DNA from: an uncultured Chitinophagaceae bacterium
GTDB taxonomy: Bacteria > Bacteroidota > Bacteroidia > Chitinophagales > Chitinophagaceae
Direction: 5' to 3'
Assembly (NCBI GenBank): GCA_903841915.1
Contig: CAIMKO010000574.1
Span: 1 to 8,888 of the forward strand
Length of the DNA stretch: 8,888 nucleotides
Below are positions 1 to 7,506 of this stretch, one piece after another. How positions within the stretch are numbered: the first letter of the stretch is position 1; each line of letters begins with the position of its first letter. The position numbers and the translations under genes were made by a program. The notes under the pieces are model-generated. The model saw only the letters and a list, made by a program, of their open reading frames with translations, did no database searches and was not told the origin of the DNA.

Positions 1-1795
1 CCCCCTGAAATGAAATAAAATAAAAAACATTTTCATTGCGCTTAAAATAAGCTACTGACTTTGATTGATGGCAATAAATATATGGTTGATTGTATGCATC
101 GGTAAACACTTCCCATTTACCATCTTCCATTCCATCTGCTTTTACAGAAAGATTGAAGCCGGGTAAAAATTCAAAGGCAGCTTTCAATGAAGGGTCAGCT
201 GCAGTATTACAAACGATCTCCGTTTCTTTAGGCACTGAAAACTCTTTAAATGCTATTTTTCCATTCATGCTAACAGCATAATGTGCTAATGGATAAGATA
301 AGGTTTTACTTCCAATGGCGGGCGTTGACTGTACTTGAAAATGCAGATGAGGTTCAGGTGAACGTCCCGAATTACCACAAGCTGCAACGATATCACCCTG
401 TTTTACAAAATCACCAATTTGAACTTTGAATGATCCTTTTTTTAAATGACTCATTTTAGTGTACAAACCTTCGGCGTGCTTGAGCACGATACTATTGCCC
501 CAGTTTTGTTTCTGATTAATTGTGCCGATCGCATTATCGTCAATATAATCCTCAATCTTTTCTACAAACCCATCAGCAGCTGCCAGAACAGGTTTTCCAA
601 AGCAATAAAAATTTTCAGGCACAGCAGCAAATTGATCATATGTTTTCAATTCCTGATCCACAATAATAAAATCAAGGGCTTTGCTCCATTCGCCTTTGTG
701 TGTTATGCTTCCCTCATATCCCTGCGACACCATCCACTTACCAATAAAAGGCAATTGCAATCGAATTGTATTCACATTCAACAAACGCTCTTTGTTGTTT
801 AAATAATTGTATAAATTCTTTTCAGGCGAAAAAAATTGCAGGGGCGTTAACACCACTCTTCCTTTCTGCGCTTTGAGTGCAAAAAAATACAATAAAGAAA
901 GAACTGTGATACAGAAAGGCATTGAAAAGACCGGTAAATGCCATTGGCCCAAAATAATTCCTAATGCCATCACGATCAGAAATGTAATGGGAACACTGAT
1001 GATTGCCCATAAATAGGAATGAAAAGAAGGCACTACAAAAAAACCACCTACTGCAACGCTTGTTAAAATGAAGTTTCCACCAATCAGATAATAATTCATT
1101 CCCTCAGGGTGAGCCATTACAATATTATTAAAACAGTATGCCGACAAAAAGCCGACAATTATTAAAGAGAAAATGATCCGGCTATGAATTAATATACCAA
1201 TAGCAACGAGTAATCCGGCTAAGATATTATTTTGAAAATACAATGAACTCAATGCTCTGAAAAAAGTAGAAACCAGAGGAGGAATATCCAATTTTTCCAT
1301 GAACATAATAAAGTTTACCAGCTTTTGATCGCCTACTGCATACACATCGTTCAACCAATAAATATTCCTGAAAGTAAAATGAATAGCTTCAAAATCATTC
1401 GTTACCAATAAGATGGTCCATAAACAAATCACAAACGGAATGGTGAGAAAAGGCAAACCATATCTGCCTAATTTATTTTGCAGAACCACAGACAATATAA
1501 CCGATAAAATAACGATGATCAACAACAGCAACCAGAATGCGGAACTGAAATTATATATCGAACCCATGCCAATACCAATGATCAATGCATTGTAGCTGTA
1601 GGTTCCGTTTTGTATTGATCGTTTGTTCAACCCGGTGAAATGGGATAACGCAATAGCAAACAGTGTTGCTATCAATCCTGTTATCCCGGCATATGGATTA
1701 AAGAAGGATACGATCATCAACATCAATGCGAACAGTTGATTATTCGAAAAGAATAATACGGAATAACTATTCAGCAATGCTGCTATAAATGGCAA
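1..1795 (-). CDS. Urea-transporter-like channel fused to M23 metallopeptidase (C-terminus off window)
   Basis: The frame is open without a stop from 1852 to the left edge, so the gene is partial at its 3' end. Numbered from the TTG at 1795-1793, residues about 7-310 form a urea-transporter (UT/SLC14) domain: about ten hydrophobic segments, SYNALIIGIGMG near 67-78, GLPFLTIPF near 113-121, and SSLYFQNNILAG near 183-194. Residues about 360-495 form an M23/LytM peptidase: H366 with D375, SHL at 449-451, GDFVKQGDIVAACGNSG at 461-477, and the zinc-binding HLH at 483-485. A further domain of unknown type follows to residue 598. No ATG lies before the first UT segment. TTG 1795 is the best ordinary start, 28 bases after the decarboxylase stop; ATT codons at 1828 and 1843 are alternatives. 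It is the last visible gene of the PqqD operon. A family role in moving urea or a similar small neutral molecule is known; the actual cargo and the peptidase target are unknown. Domain calls are confident, the start is not. Confidence 0.88.
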   Translation of the reverse strand, partial: MPFIAALLNSYSVLFFSNNQLFALMLMIVSFFNPYAGITGLIATLFAIALSHFTGLNKRSIQNGTYSYNALIIGIGMGSIYNFSSAFWLLLLIIVILSVILSVVLQNKLGRYGLPFLTIPFVICLWTILLVTNDFEAIHFTFRNIYWLNDVYAVGDQKLVNFIMFMEKLDIPPLVSTFFRALSSLYFQNNILAGLLVAIGILIHSRIIFSLIIVGFLSAYCFNNIVMAHPEGMNYYLIGGNFILTSVAVGGFFVVPSFHSYLWAIISVPITFLIVMALGIILGQWHLPVFSMPFCITVLSLLYFFALKAQKGRVVLTPLQFFSPEKNLYNYLNNKERLLNVNTIRLQLPFIGKWMVSQGYEGSITHKGEWSKALDFIIVDQELKTYDQFAAVPENFYCFGKPVLAAADGFVEKIEDYIDDNAIGTINQKQNWGNSIVLKHAEGLYTKMSHLKKGSFKVQIGDFVKQGDIVAACGNSGRSPEPHLHFQVQSTPAIGSKTLSYPLAHYAVSMNGKIAFKEFSVPKETEIVCNTAADPSLKAAFEFLPGFNLSVKADGMEDGKWEVFTDAYNQPYIYCHQSKSVAYFKRNENVFYFISFQG

Positions 1796-1823
1796 TATAT
1801 ATTTTTCGGTCGTTTTGATATAC

Positions 1824-3188
1824 TTAATTATTTCTCTGTAAATGTTGCGGCATTACTTCGAGCTGTTGCAAATAATCTAATGTTTCTGCTTTGCGAATAA
1901 CATGAGTTTGATCGTTTGTATCGATCAAGACAATATTGGGGCGCATGGCAATGAATTGCATCCATTGTGTCATATTGTATGCGCCAACCTTATGCACCAC
2001 CACATGATCTCCGCGATTTAATAGTGGCAGACTAACTGTTTCTCTTACAATATCAATATTCATACATAAGGGACCATACATGACCGTTTCTTCAGTAAAT
2101 TGACTTACTTCCTGTGCAGGGCTTATTTTATGATCGTACCAGAAAGAAGTGAACATGATATTTACACCAAAATCCATGATCGTTGCTTTACGGCCATCGC
2201 TTAATCGTTTATTTGCCAAAACAGTTCCTAACAAATATCCTGCATCATCAATCATTACCCTCCCGCTTTCTAAGATCAATAAAGGCAATTCATCCACCTT
2301 AAAGCCATAATTTAAAATGGTTGAAGTGATTACTTCGGCAAATTCATCAACCGTAGGAGTAGGAACCAATCCTATAGCTCCTTTTAAAGTATTGGCACTT
2401 GGGAAACCGCCTCCAAGATCTATATATTTTACCGTAGTTTTTAGTTCATTTTTGCAATTCATCGCAAGATCACAAAGCTTTGATGCAGCTACCCCATAAG
2501 CAGCTGTACTCAACATGTATGTGCCAATGTGAGCATGCAATCCTACTAACTGTAATTTGCCGGATTCCACAATTTTATTTAACGCCTGCCATGCCTGCCC
2601 GTTCTCATAATTAAACCCAAATCTATCCCACATTGGATAAATTCCGGTATCCATGTTTACGCGAATGGCAACACGAGCTTTCTTATCCAATTGGGAACAG
2701 ATATCGATCAACAAATACAATTCTTCAAAATGATCGATATGAATCAAAGAATCATTCTCTATTGCTAACTTAATTTCATCAGCATGCTTATCCGGCCCGT
2801 TAAAAATGATATTACTGCCCGGAACACCATTGCCTAAGGCTTTTTTATATTCGAACCCACTTACTACCTCGGCCCAGCTTCCTTCCTGATGAAAAATATT
2901 ACACACGGCATTATTGTAATGTGTTTTATAACTCCATGCAAACTGCACTTTCGGATAACGGGTATTGAAGGCCCGAACCGCGGACTTATAATTCTGCCGG
3001 ATCTTTTGTTCGCTGAGCACAAAAACAGGACTTCCGTATTTTTCAATAATGGATTTTACAGACACCCCATCAATATGCGTTACCGGCGTAGATTCGCTTT
3101 GCGATCCAAATTTATTCATCATGCCCGCATTCATTTTTTTAATAAGCGGTCTTTCGTATTTTAATTTTGACATGGCTTTGTAATTCAT
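1824..3188 (-). CDS. Fold-type III PLP-dependent decarboxylase (diaminopimelate/ornithine decarboxylase family)
   Basis: The protein has 454 residues, slightly longer than a usual LysA (about 420). It has the alanine-racemase-like TIM barrel followed by a C-terminal beta domain. Visible motifs are K88 in WSYKTH (expected Schiff-base lysine), HAHIGT at 218-223, the phosphate-binding GGGF at 259-262, ESGR at 307-310 (usually EPGR), YGPLCMNID at 371-379 with C375 and D379, and GAY at 402-404. The family removes the alpha-carboxylate of basic or dicarboxylic amino acids, but the C-x3-D loop reads CMNID rather than the usual CES-type, so the substrate may not be meso-diaminopimelate. The start at 3188 lies 8 bases after the ATP-grasp stop. 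M6 at 3173 (MSKLKYERP) is an equally good and perhaps better start. It sits mid-operon, so its substrate is probably made by, or attached to, the neighbouring ligase's product. Being an ordinary lysine-pathway LysA is possible but less likely given the neighbours. Confidence 0.88.
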   Translation of the reverse strand: MNYKAMSKLKYERPLIKKMNAGMMNKFGSQSESTPVTHIDGVSVKSIIEKYGSPVFVLSEQKIRQNYKSAVRAFNTRYPKVQFAWSYKTHYNNAVCNIFHQEGSWAEVVSGFEYKKALGNGVPGSNIIFNGPDKHADEIKLAIENDSLIHIDHFEELYLLIDICSQLDKKARVAIRVNMDTGIYPMWDRFGFNYENGQAWQALNKIVESGKLQLVGLHAHIGTYMLSTAAYGVAASKLCDLAMNCKNELKTTVKYIDLGGGFPSANTLKGAIGLVPTPTVDEFAEVITSTILNYGFKVDELPLLILESGRVMIDDAGYLLGTVLANKRLSDGRKATIMDFGVNIMFTSFWYDHKISPAQEVSQFTEETVMYGPLCMNIDIVRETVSLPLLNRGDHVVVHKVGAYNMTQWMQFIAMRPNIVLIDTNDQTHVIRKAETLDYLQQLEVMPQHLQRNN

Positions 3189-3196
3189 TTTAATGG

Positions 3197-4249
3197 TTAT
3201 AAACTTCCGAATGCGCTGAATTGTTGAAAATTCGAAACATCAACGATATGATCCCAACTATACCGTATAAATAATTTGCCTACATCATAAGTTGTAAATG
3301 GTTCAACCTTTTCACCTAATGCCATCTTAACCAATGTGGCAGGCTGATTTTGCCCGGCACCTGCCGATAAATAGATCCAAGCCGGAAATCTTGGGTTGAT
3401 CTCCATGATATACAATTCATCGTTTGCCGTTTTCATTATTTCAATTTCGAAACCCCCTCGCCATTTGGTAGCAGCAACAAATTTCTTTGCCAGATCGAGC
3501 AATGCATCATCTTCCAATGTTATTCCGGCCCAAGCTTTCCCTTTATCGGTGATATACATTTTTTTCATTGGAATGATACTAACCGCATTCCCTTCTCCAT
3601 CGCCCAATGCAGCAATGTTTACTTCAGTACCATTAATGAATTGCTGAACAATGATGGGCAAGCCCCACTTACCACTGATTTTATAAAATGCTTTTTGTGC
3701 TTGCTCTAAAGTGTAGGCCACCACTGCTTCATAGAACTTTCCTTTTACAACCAAGGGGTATCCAAAATCTTCTCCATTCTGATTTAGCTCATATACATTA
3801 TATATTGCTTTGTCTTTTGGAACGAGGAGATCGTGCTTTTTTCCGAATGCATATAAATTCAATTTATCTCTGGCATCAAACATTTCGAAGCTTGGTAAAA
3901 CCGAGTGAATACCCAGTGACCTTAATCGTGGCGCGATGGTGATAAAATTGTACAACTCTGCATCGAAATTGGGAATGATGACATCAATATTTTCTTTTTC
4001 GTGAATGAATTTTATGGATTGATACAAAACCTCTGCGCCGGCTGCTGGATAAGAGATCTGATAGGTTTTATCGCAAATACCATCCATATAGATGCCGGGC
4101 TCCAGGCTTTCATAGGCTAACCCAATGATCCTAATAGGATCTTTTATTCCATCACGCAATGCCCTGATAACGGCCACTCCGGGACCCGGACTATCAATCG
4201 CATTTAATCCTGTAACAGCAATAACAATGGGCTTTTTATTTTCACTCAT
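3197..4249 (-). CDS. ATP-grasp ligase, CarB/PylC-like
   Basis: This is a 350-residue cytosolic ATP-grasp enzyme. Residues 8-32 (VTGLNAIDSPGPGVAVIRALR) form an N-terminal Rossmann-like pre-ATP-grasp strand and loop. PLVVKG at 165-170 carries the expected ATP-binding K169. VQQFINGTEVN at 201-211 is the strand leading into the ATP-binding site. FEIEIM at 267-272 and MEINPRFPAW at 282-291 supply the Mg-ATP acidic residues (E270, E283, N285). The family activates a carboxylate as an acyl-phosphate and joins it to an amine or other nucleophile. The N-terminal region resembles the carbamoyl-phosphate-synthase large subunit and PylC type rather than D-Ala-D-Ala ligase. It starts 10 bases after the PqqD stop and ends 8 bases before the decarboxylase, so co-translation is likely. 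A small RiPP-recognition protein next door suggests the acceptor or donor may be peptide-bound; this is inference. The substrate cannot be read from the sequence. Confidence 0.87.
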   Translation of the reverse strand: MSENKKPIVIAVTGLNAIDSPGPGVAVIRALRDGIKDPIRIIGLAYESLEPGIYMDGICDKTYQISYPAAGAEVLYQSIKFIHEKENIDVIIPNFDAELYNFITIAPRLRSLGIHSVLPSFEMFDARDKLNLYAFGKKHDLLVPKDKAIYNVYELNQNGEDFGYPLVVKGKFYEAVVAYTLEQAQKAFYKISGKWGLPIIVQQFINGTEVNIAALGDGEGNAVSIIPMKKMYITDKGKAWAGITLEDDALLDLAKKFVAATKWRGGFEIEIMKTANDELYIMEINPRFPAWIYLSAGAGQNQPATLVKMALGEKVEPFTTYDVGKLFIRYSWDHIVDVSNFQQFSAFGSL

Positions 4250-4259
4250 GCTTACAGTT

Positions 4260-4499
4260 TTATTTGTTGAGTAAATTATTTTCCTTTAACAGACCAACAA
4301 ATTCATCTACATCTTTTTCGATGGTCATTTTGTCAACTTCATATCTATCCAGGAGCATCTTCTTTATTTCATTCAAAGAATGATTGTCTTTCATCCACTG
4401 AATGATCTCTGCAGCTACCGGATTACTACTGAAAGAATCGCCTGTAGACGGATTAAATACAAATCCGAATTCGTTGGTTGCAATGTTTTTTTTGATCAT
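4260..4499 (-). CDS. PqqD family protein (RiPP recognition element)
   Basis: This 79-residue protein has the PqqD/RRE layout: a beta-hairpin (about residues 7-24, FVFNPSTGDSFSSN), then three helices (about 25-39 NPVAAEIIQWM, 41-53 SLNEIKKMLLDRY, 57-75 ending DEFVGLLKENNLL). The pattern of a 'T/D-G' turn, then N-x-x-A-x-x-I, then a D-R-Y-E-V helix end matches PqqD-like proteins. Known family members bind the leader of a ribosomal peptide and present it to a modifying enzyme. It is the first gene of the four-gene operon, 10 bases before the ATP-grasp gene. The start ATG at 4499 follows an AT-rich stretch with no Shine-Dalgarno sequence, as is usual in this phylum. No radical SAM gene and no precursor peptide is visible nearby, so its partner is unknown; it may serve the ATP-grasp enzyme or act as a small carrier itself. 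Confidence 0.85.
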   Translation of the reverse strand: MIKKNIATNEFGFVFNPSTGDSFSSNPVAAEIIQWMKDNHSLNEIKKMLLDRYEVDKMTIEKDVDEFVGLLKENNLLNK

Positions 4500-4624
4500 A
4501 TTAAATTTTTGGTCTTGATTAATCTTCCTCTAGGTGGACAGAATATATTAAACGGTTTTAGTCATAGTAATGTTCACAATGCGTTAACTACGATTGAAAT
4601 CAATAAAAAACAGTAAAATTTTAA

Positions 4625-5128
4625 TTAGTAGATCTTTTGTTTCACCCAAACAAAATCGTCGGTTAATAGATCATTTTTCAGGATGCCTTTCCGTCGAACA
4701 GTTTCCAAATAATATCCGTTTTTCTCTAACACACGCATGCTGGCTTTATTATAATCAAAAACTTCTGCAACAATGCGGTTAATGGCAAAGTTTTCAAAAA
4801 CATAATTGGTCATAAGGCCAACTGCGATCGTTGCTATACCTTGTCCCCAGAGAGGTTCAGCAACCCAATAACCCAATTCAACATTCATTCTATAAACATC
4901 ATTCAACAATGCAATTCCAATACCTCCAACGATCACCTCCTCATTCATGATGGCAAAGTTTTGTGTTGGAAACAATTCAATTTGGCAAGCAATAAATTTT
5001 TCCGCATCCGCTAAAGTGTAAGGATGGGGAATATAATCTCGGAGATTATTCCAGATATGGATATTATTATAGCTGTCAGCCAGCAATGAAGCATCTTCAA
5101 TTTTCCAGGGTTGCAGTGTTATATACAT
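4625..5128 (-). CDS. GNAT family N-acetyltransferase (RimJ/RimL type)
   Basis: The protein has 167 residues, a normal single-domain GNAT length. The N-terminus (MYITLQPWKIEDA) is the usual first strand of RimJ/RimL-like enzymes. ELGYWVAEPLWGQGIATIAV at 84-103 is motif A, with the Q-x-x-G-x-A-like pyrophosphate loop WGQGIAT binding acetyl-CoA. N127-KASMRVLEKNGY is motif B, the usual end of the acceptor half. Such enzymes acetylate ribosomal protein N-termini, amino sugars, polyamines or small amines; the acceptor cannot be read here. It lies on the same strand as the PqqD operon but 125 bases upstream, a larger gap than those inside the operon. It could be the first gene of that operon, acetylating an amine made by the decarboxylase, or an unrelated gene. 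The start ATG at 5128 is the first in frame and matches the expected N-terminus. Confidence 0.88.
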   Translation of the reverse strand: MYITLQPWKIEDASLLADSYNNIHIWNNLRDYIPHPYTLADAEKFIACQIELFPTQNFAIMNEEVIVGGIGIALLNDVYRMNVELGYWVAEPLWGQGIATIAVGLMTNYVFENFAINRIVAEVFDYNKASMRVLEKNGYYLETVRRKGILKNDLLTDDFVWVKQKIY

Positions 5129-5478
5129 TTAATTCTGTTTAACTTGATTAATGTCATTGATACCTACCCGTATTATCCTGTTTAATGGTTAGACTCTAGT
5201 CTTGAGATAATCCTTCGCTAAAAATAAATTGATCTTCCCATTTGTATTTTTCTTAACAATTAGAGCAAGTTATTTAAAATATCCAAGATGAGACAGTGTA
5301 TAAACAGCCAAGAAAACCTTCCATTTCGAGGCATTTCTCCTCTCCCGTTTTAGTTGAACCAAATTGCGGGATGATTTTGTTCAATTTTCCTGTCATTACC
5401 CAATATATGATGAATAATACCTAAGGCATTTCATAAAATATCCTTTTCAGAGTTCATGTATAGCTATAAGCTTACAGA
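5129..5478. other. Intergenic region between GNAT and beta-galactosidase genes
   Basis: About 350 bases without a convincing gene. On the minus strand it should carry the 3' end of the beta-galactosidase transcript and the promoter of the GNAT gene. No clear Bacteroidota promoter (TTG / TAnnTTTG) and no hairpin-plus-T-tract terminator was found. It contains one copy of a box shared with the beta-galactosidase upstream region (5357-5388) and a 40-codon minus-strand ORF (5274-5396) that overlaps this box and has no recognisable family. Confidence 0.6.
5357..5388. repeat. Degenerate upstream box, copy 1
   Basis: The plus strand reads AACC, then CGGGATGATTTTGTTCAA, then TTTT. The part at 5367-5388 matches 7516-7537 at 18 of 22 positions, including an exact 11-mer TGATTTTGTTC (5372-5382). 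A flanking AACC lies 6-7 bases to the left in both copies. Read on the minus strand the core is GAACAAAATCA, ending about 240 bases upstream of the GNAT start. Both copies have the same orientation and a similar distance to a minus-strand start, which fits a transcription factor site. Chance in AT-rich DNA is not excluded. Confidence 0.4.
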
Positions 5479-7299
5479 TCACATTGCATCCTCAGCTAAA
5501 ATATTCTTTTCCTGACTTTGCAGCAAATCAAAAACAAGGATCTCATTGCTGCCTTTTTTTAACCAGGATGCCGGGCAATATAATTTTTGTTGTGGGCCTT
5601 TGTTCCAGTAGCGTCCAAGGTTATGTCCGTTGATGTATAAGATCCCTTTGCTGTAATTATTGAGATCGAAATAAGTGTCCCCCGTTTCTTTCAATTCAAA
5701 ATTGCCTTTAAAGAAATTGCAATAATTATTGTTTGTTACAGGTTTCTTGAAGTTGATCTGTTGATCCTTAATAAATTTTTCATCTACTGCATAGGGGGTG
5801 ATCTTCCAATCCATCAAAGTCATTCCGTTTAATGTAACACGGTCAGTGATTCCTTTCCGGTCGATCATGAATTGTGCGAAATTGATATGCCCCATTCCTT
5901 CTACGACGATCTCCAATTCAGGATTCTCAATATCAGTTTTTGGCAGATTGGTTTCCCATTTCCCGCCATCTCGATAAATACTGTCTATGAATTTTCCATT
6001 TAGGAACACCAATGCATAATCGTGCGGCTCCCATATTTTTAGTTTACCGCTTTTATGGCCCACTAATTTTGTTTTATAAGAGATCAATCCCTGATTCTGA
6101 CCGAATGCCTCAATGGGCTTTGGTTGGGCCGATTGAAAAGACACTGCTTCATAATTCCATAAATTATACACTTTCTTCAAAGAAATCGCAGGAATAGAGA
6201 TCGTTTTAATTGGCTTTGGTATTTCAGGAACAGGATATGTCACATATTGCTTGATCAAATTACGCAGCAGATAATATTTTGCGGTTGCATTGCCCTGCTC
6301 ATTGATTGGCGCATCATAATCATAGCTGGTGATATCTGGTTGAAATTGTGTTGCTGAAAAAGCATTAGCACCGGCGGTAAAACCAAAATTCGTTCCGCCG
6401 TGAGCAACATAAAGATTGAAACTCTTTTTATTCGTCAATAAGTATTTGATCTCTTTTTTAAGCTCGTTAGTATCAGGTCTTGCCCATTTTTCTCCCCAAT
6501 GCGTTAGCCACCCGGGATATGTTTCACTGCTGAATACAGGAATATTGGGATTGTGTTTCTTTGCAGTTTCAAAATCCGCATCACTACTCCCGCTATCCAA
6601 ACCGATCGCTGCTCCCTCTATAGAACCGGCATCCAGCATAAAATCAGTGGCACCATCGGCTGTATAAAAAGGAACTTTGATCCCGTTGCTTACCCATAGT
6701 TTTTTTAATTCCTTTATATAGGTTCTATCATTTCCATAACTCCCATATTCATTTTCTATCTGAACCATTAATATGGGCCCGCCATTTGAACACTGCAAAG
6801 CCGTAACTTCTTTAGCTAATCTGTTCACATATCTGGTTACTGCATTCATGAACCTGCTATCCATGCAGCGAATTTTAATATCAGGTATTTTTAGAAGATA
6901 GGTTGGCAAGCCCCCGAAATCCCATTCGGCACACACATAAGGACCGGGTCTCAATAAAACCCACATCCTCTCTTGCTTGCATATTTTAATGAATTCAGCA
7001 ATATTTCTGTTTTCTGTAGCAAAATCAAACAGACCCTCTTTCAATTCATGGTAATTCCAAAAAATATAAACGGCAATCGTATTACAACCCATTGCTTTTG
7101 CCATTTGGATACGATGCCTCCAGTATTCTTTTGGAATACGAGCAGGATGCATTTCAGCACTGATGATCTGAAATGGCTTTTTATCCAGAAGAAAATTATC
7201 GCCTCCTAATTCAAACTGATGTATTTGGGAATAAGAAAAATTTTGAATAAAGAGGAATAGTATAATCGCCAATGAAATACTTTTAAATTTTATTTTCAT
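5479..7299 (-). CDS. Secreted beta-galactosidase, glycoside hydrolase family 35
   Basis: A complete 606-residue GH35 enzyme. Residues 1-24 are a Sec signal peptide (basic MKIKFK, hydrophobic core, FSYS before Q25), so it acts in the periplasm or outside the cell. The TIM barrel spans about 35-350: GGDNFLLDKKPFQI near 32-45, LLRPGPYVCAEWDFGGLP at 115-132, QIENEYGSYG at 180-189 with E184 as predicted acid/base, and FSSETYPGW at 256-264 with E259 as predicted nucleophile. YVAHGGTNFGF at 297-307 closes the barrel. The C-terminal region carries galactose-binding-like beta-sandwiches; GHNLGRYWNKGPQQ near 555-570 is the usual GH35 C-terminal motif. The family removes terminal beta-galactose from oligo- or polysaccharides. 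No susC/susD pair, sulfatase or regulator accompanies it here, so it is not part of a visible polysaccharide utilisation locus. The ATG at 7299 is fixed by the signal peptide. Confidence 0.96.
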   Translation of the reverse strand: MKIKFKSISLAIILFLFIQNFSYSQIHQFELGGDNFLLDKKPFQIISAEMHPARIPKEYWRHRIQMAKAMGCNTIAVYIFWNYHELKEGLFDFATENRNIAEFIKICKQERMWVLLRPGPYVCAEWDFGGLPTYLLKIPDIKIRCMDSRFMNAVTRYVNRLAKEVTALQCSNGGPILMVQIENEYGSYGNDRTYIKELKKLWVSNGIKVPFYTADGATDFMLDAGSIEGAAIGLDSGSSDADFETAKKHNPNIPVFSSETYPGWLTHWGEKWARPDTNELKKEIKYLLTNKKSFNLYVAHGGTNFGFTAGANAFSATQFQPDITSYDYDAPINEQGNATAKYYLLRNLIKQYVTYPVPEIPKPIKTISIPAISLKKVYNLWNYEAVSFQSAQPKPIEAFGQNQGLISYKTKLVGHKSGKLKIWEPHDYALVFLNGKFIDSIYRDGGKWETNLPKTDIENPELEIVVEGMGHINFAQFMIDRKGITDRVTLNGMTLMDWKITPYAVDEKFIKDQQINFKKPVTNNNYCNFFKGNFELKETGDTYFDLNNYSKGILYINGHNLGRYWNKGPQQKLYCPASWLKKGSNEILVFDLLQSQEKNILAEDAM

Positions 7300-7359
7300 A
7301 TTTATAAGTTTAGCTATTATTCCGTATCAATGGGTGTAAATGTAAAGATCCATTTTTAG

Positions 7360-7372
7360 TTGACCCTATCGA
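7360..7372. repeat. Inverted repeat, left arm
   Basis: TTGACCCTATCGA on the plus strand. Its reverse complement matches 7625-7637 at 12 of 13 positions, with a perfect 9-bp core CCCTATCGA. It lies about 60 bases upstream of the beta-galactosidase start. Confidence 0.4.
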
Positions 7373-7506
7373 TTATAGAACTCCTTTTTCTCCTAAAAAA
7401 AGATGCATTTGATTCAAAACCGGAAAGATAACTGACCAACAAAGCCGATATAACAATTGTGATATAACTCATTTCCTTCTTTGTAGCGGAGATATTAGTA
7501 GCATCT

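Noticed and set aside
446..1016. Plus-strand ORFs (118 and 69 residues) opposite the urea-transporter/M23 gene
   Set aside because: They lie antisense to a continuous frame with clear domain motifs and have no family resemblance themselves.
4380..4782. Plus-strand ORFs over the PqqD start and the GNAT gene
   Set aside because: They are antisense to well-supported genes and show no domain or signal sequence.
5190..5203. AGACT-CT-AGTCT hairpin upstream of the GNAT gene
   Set aside because: A two-base loop cannot fold as RNA and the arms are only five bases; likely chance.
5274..5396. Minus-strand 40-codon ORF (MTGKLNKIIPQ..., two cysteines) between the GNAT and beta-galactosidase genes, considered as a RiPP precursor
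   Set aside because: It overlaps the repeated box at 5357-5388, lacks a Gly-Gly or other leader motif, lies upstream of the GNAT gene rather than in the PqqD operon, and ORFs of this size are common by chance.
5458..5476. Palindromes TATAGCTATA and AAGCTT just downstream of the beta-galactosidase stop, considered as a terminator
   Set aside because: The stems are very short, AT-rich and without a loop or following T-tract.
5479..7299. Beta-galactosidase as part of a polysaccharide utilisation locus
   Set aside because: No SusC/SusD, other glycoside hydrolase, sulfatase or regulator gene is present on either side in the window.
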